Source: Alteribacillus iranensis
GTDB taxonomy: Bacteria; Bacillota; Bacilli; Bacillales; Marinococcaceae
Direction: 5' to 3'
Length of the DNA: 64,000 nt
Assembly (NCBI RefSeq): GCF_900113025.1
Contig: NZ_FONT01000002.1
Span: 627,878-691,877 of the forward strand
Shown: positions 62,081 to 64,000 of the stretch, one piece after another
Layout of the letters: every line of letters begins with the position of its first letter
Position numbering within the stretch: position 1 is the first letter of the stretch
Notes under the pieces: generated by a model
Database searches by the model: none
Told to the model about the DNA's origin: nothing
Seen by the model: only the letters and a program-made list of their open reading frames with translations
Translations under genes and position numbers: made by a program

Positions 62081-63280
62081 CTAATCGTGAATTTCTTTTA
62101 CCTGAGGATACTCATACACATAAGCTCTTCGATATAATTTGATCATTTCCTCTATTTTTGGAACGATTGGGTTATTATTGGGACTACCGCTGTCTAAAGC
62201 GTCTTCTGCCATTTTTTCAAGCGATGAATAAAAGGCAGACTCCTCTACGCCCCACTCTTTCATGTTCGGAATGTCGAGATTTCTGCACAACTCGATTACC
62301 TGGTTGACGAAAAAGGCAGAAGCCTCGTCAGTGGATAGCTCGTTTTTCTCGGGAAAAATGAAACGGGCCATATCAGCTAATCGACTTTTACAAGATTCAT
62401 AACTGTACTCTAGGACCGTCGGAAGCAGCATCGCATTCGAAATCCCATGCGGTACATGGAAAAGTGCTCCAACCGGACGGGACATGCCGTGTACAAGACA
62501 GACCGATGCATTAGAAAAAGCCATTCCCGCCTGCATTGCACCCAATGCCATCTTCTCTCTCGCTTCTTCGTCGTCTCCATTTTTGTATGCTTTCTCTAAG
62601 TTCTCCATGATAAGCTTTGCTGCGGATAAAGCGAGCTGGTCAGAAAAAGGATGTGCTTTTTTAGAGATATACGCTTCTACAGCATGAGTCAAAGCATCCA
62701 CTCCTGTTGCAGCAGTGGTCCCTTTTGGGGATGACATCGTGAGAACGGGATCAACAATCGCAGTCTGAGGCATAAAAGCCGGCTGCTTAATCATCATTTT
62801 TACATCATTTTTCGTATTGGTGATCACCGTAACATCTGTTGCTTCTGAGCCCGTGCCGGCAGTGGTCGGGATCGCAATAAGTGGAAGCGGATCTTGGTCA
62901 GCTACCGTTTTGTTATTCATGTAATCACTGATCTCTCCGCGGTTGCGTGCCATTACTGCGACGGCTTTAGCCGTATCAATGCAGCTTCCTCCCCCAAGAG
63001 CAATGATTAGTTCCGCACCTAACTCATCAGCCAACTCCAACGCTTCCTTCACATAGGTATCCGTTGGCTCAGAAACGATATCTATATACTTTTCATACGA
63101 GATTCCTTCTTCCTCTAATAACCGCTCGCAGGACTCCAAGTATCCAAGCTTTTGCATGATTGGATCACTAATAATAAGAGCCTTTGTCCCGAATTTTCGA
63201 GCATTTTTCCCTGTCTCTTGAAAACTGTCCTTCCCGTATATCACATCACGGGGAAATAGCATTGTAGAAGATGAACCCAT
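62081..63280 (-). CDS. Iron-containing (group III) alcohol dehydrogenase
   Basis: 399 residues. NAD-binding [14 protein letters not shown], and the family metal-ligand region around [35 protein letters not shown] (histidine ligands). Probably oxidises a hydroxy acid or alcohol to the semialdehyde handled by the next gene (for example 3-hydroxypropionate or 4-hydroxybutyrate), which is an inference from context only. ATG 63280, AGGAGGGG upstream; the frame opens 18 codons earlier. First gene after a sigma-54 promoter. Confidence 0.91.
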   Translation of the reverse strand: MGSSSTMLFPRDVIYGKDSFQETGKNARKFGTKALIISDPIMQKLGYLESCERLLEEEGISYEKYIDIVSEPTDTYVKEALELADELGAELIIALGGGSCIDTAKAVAVMARNRGEISDYMNNKTVADQDPLPLIAIPTTAGTGSEATDVTVITNTKNDVKMMIKQPAFMPQTAIVDPVLTMSSPKGTTAATGVDALTHAVEAYISKKAHPFSDQLALSAAKLIMENLEKAYKNGDDEEAREKMALGAMQAGMAFSNASVCLVHGMSRPVGALFHVPHGISNAMLLPTVLEYSYESCKSRLADMARFIFPEKNELSTDEASAFFVNQVIELCRNLDIPNMKEWGVEESAFYSSLEKMAEDALDSGSPNNNPIVPKIEEMIKLYRRAYVYEYPQVKEIHD

Positions 63281-63317
63281 CCAATAACCCCTCCTCCTTT
63301 GTTTCTCTCTTTCATAA

Positions 63318-63333
63318 TGCAAACAGTATGCCA
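63318..63333 (-). promoter_or_regulatory. sigma-54 (SigL) promoter of the iron-ADH/mmsA operon
   Basis: Minus strand TGGCATACTGTTTGCA: the -24 element TGGCAT (63328-63333), 5 bp, the -12 element TTGCA (63318-63322), an almost perfect match to TGGCAC-N5-TTGCA. Transcription should begin near 63306, leaving about 25 nt before the ATG. A perfect palindrome CATGTACATG (63408-63417), about 80 bp upstream, may be part of the activator site. Confidence 0.85.
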
Positions 63334-63434
63334 AAAAAGAATGTCCAGTCAGAAAGGCATTTCAAAGCAGGGCTCGAACAATTTATGTATTTTTTTATAA
63401 ACATTTTCATGTACATGTAGTTTCAAATATACAA

Positions 63435-64000
63435 TCAGGAAGGAATGTTGTATTCTTTGATCTTTTTATATAGCGTGGTACGGTGGATTCCTAATGATTC
63501 TGCTGTCTTTTTCTTGTTACCTTTCTGTCTCCGCAGTTCTTCTTCAATTATTTCCTTTTCCTGCTCGTGTTGACTTCTCTTTAAAGGCTTTTCTTCCCGC
63601 TGTCCGTTTGTTTGGTACCCGCTTTTCACATGAGTTGGCACATCAGACAGCGTAATTTCATCGCCCTCAGATAATATAACAAGTTGTTCCACTACATTTG
63701 TTAATTCACGGATATTCCCGGGCCAGTCGTATGCTTGTAGGCATTCCAGCACGTGATGATCGATAGACTTCACAGAAACGTAGTTTTCTTCTGAAAACTT
63801 TTTCAGATAATAGCCAATGAGACGGGGAATATCTTCGCGCCTGTCTCGAAGCGGAGGAATTGGTACGTGAATGACATGCAGACGGTAGTAGAGATCTTGC
63901 CGAAACGTTCCTTCCTCCACTAATTCCTCCAGATTGTCATTCGTCGCAGCAATGACCCGTACATTCAAAGGAAATGGCACATGACCCCCAACTTTCACAA
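63435..64000 (-). CDS. sigma-54-dependent transcriptional activator, C-terminal part (runs off the right edge)
   Basis: Only the last 188 codons are in the window. The end of the AAA+ domain is present (VRVIAATNDNLEELVEEGTF, then RQDLYYRLHVIHVPIPPLRD, and the sensor II region YDWPGNIRELTNVVEQ). A FIS-type helix-turn-helix (RQKGNKKKTAESLGIHRTTL, then YKKIKEYNIPS) ends the protein. The Walker and GAFTGA motifs and any sensor domain are outside. It lies just upstream of the sigma-54 promoter on the same strand, so it almost certainly activates it. Confidence 0.93.
   Translation of the reverse strand, partial: VKVGGHVPFPLNVRVIAATNDNLEELVEEGTFRQDLYYRLHVIHVPIPPLRDRREDIPRLIGYYLKKFSEENYVSVKSIDHHVLECLQAYDWPGNIRELTNVVEQLVILSEGDEITLSDVPTHVKSGYQTNGQREEKPLKRSQHEQEKEIIEEELRRQKGNKKKTAESLGIHRTTLYKKIKEYNIPS

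Overview
The window reads as one continuous chromosomal segment of an endospore-forming member of the Bacillaceae (spoIIR and spo0F are present, ribosome-binding sites are strong GGAGG-type, and gene order follows the Bacillus subtilis block atp-upp-glyA-ywlG-rpiB-ywlE-mntP-ywlC-spoIIR-prmC-prfA-rpmE-rho-glpX-murA-tal-spo0F-ywjG-pyrG-rpoE-acdA-ywjF-cls-argS). A perfect parS site fits an origin-proximal position. Genus cannot be fixed from the sequence. Alkaliphile-type residues in ATP synthase subunit a hint at a halo- or alkali-tolerant organism.

Layout. 1-6120: atp operon (minus strand, atpZ-I-B-E-F-H-A-G-D), with its promoter at 6091-6119 and a mobile-repeat insertion between atpA and atpG. 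6441-7130: a tandem 52-bp repeat array. 7209-20825: a Vpr-like secreted subtilase, then upp, glyA, ywlG, a decayed ABC exporter, parS, rpiB, a chemoreceptor, ywlE, mntP, sua5, spoIIR, prmC and prfA. 21098-30858: accessory genes (CoA-disulfide reductase, a membrane-anchored sigma-like protein, a chromate-transporter pair with a divergent Lrp regulator, SulP, a second chemoreceptor, a NERD protein). 31673-41212: conserved block rpmE (type B), rho, glpX, murA, tal, spo0F, ywjG, pyrG, rpoE. 41397-46739: a fatty-acid oxidation operon (membrane FeS oxidoreductase, thiolase, hydroxyacyl-CoA and acyl-CoA dehydrogenases). 47153-60357: cardiolipin synthase, hydrolase, an AT-rich transferred module (HxlR regulator plus DMT exporter), argS, ywiB and several transporters. 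60615-64000: aldehyde and iron-alcohol dehydrogenases beside a sigma-54 activator, with a consensus sigma-54 promoter.

Most striking non-coding content. Four separate arrays of a 52-bp-period repeat (about 36 units; 6441-7130, 22500-22912, 30980-31600, 60443-60550) share a motif of the form GGGCA(T/A)CTTTC-N5-CTTGC(G/C)TGACCT. All lie in the same orientation and immediately downstream of gene ends, and the period is held almost without error although the sequence between motifs drifts. A second, GC-rich mosaic repeat family (ends GAAAAGCG and CTAGACA) fills many other intergenic gaps, including the pyrG leader.

Regulation visible in sequence includes a pyrG CTP-sensing attenuator layout (GGGCTT start plus C-rich terminator hairpin), a sigma-54 promoter, a probable sigma-H promoter for spo0F, and several sigma-A promoters with exact 17-bp spacing. 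No tRNA, rRNA, CRISPR or intact insertion sequence was found.
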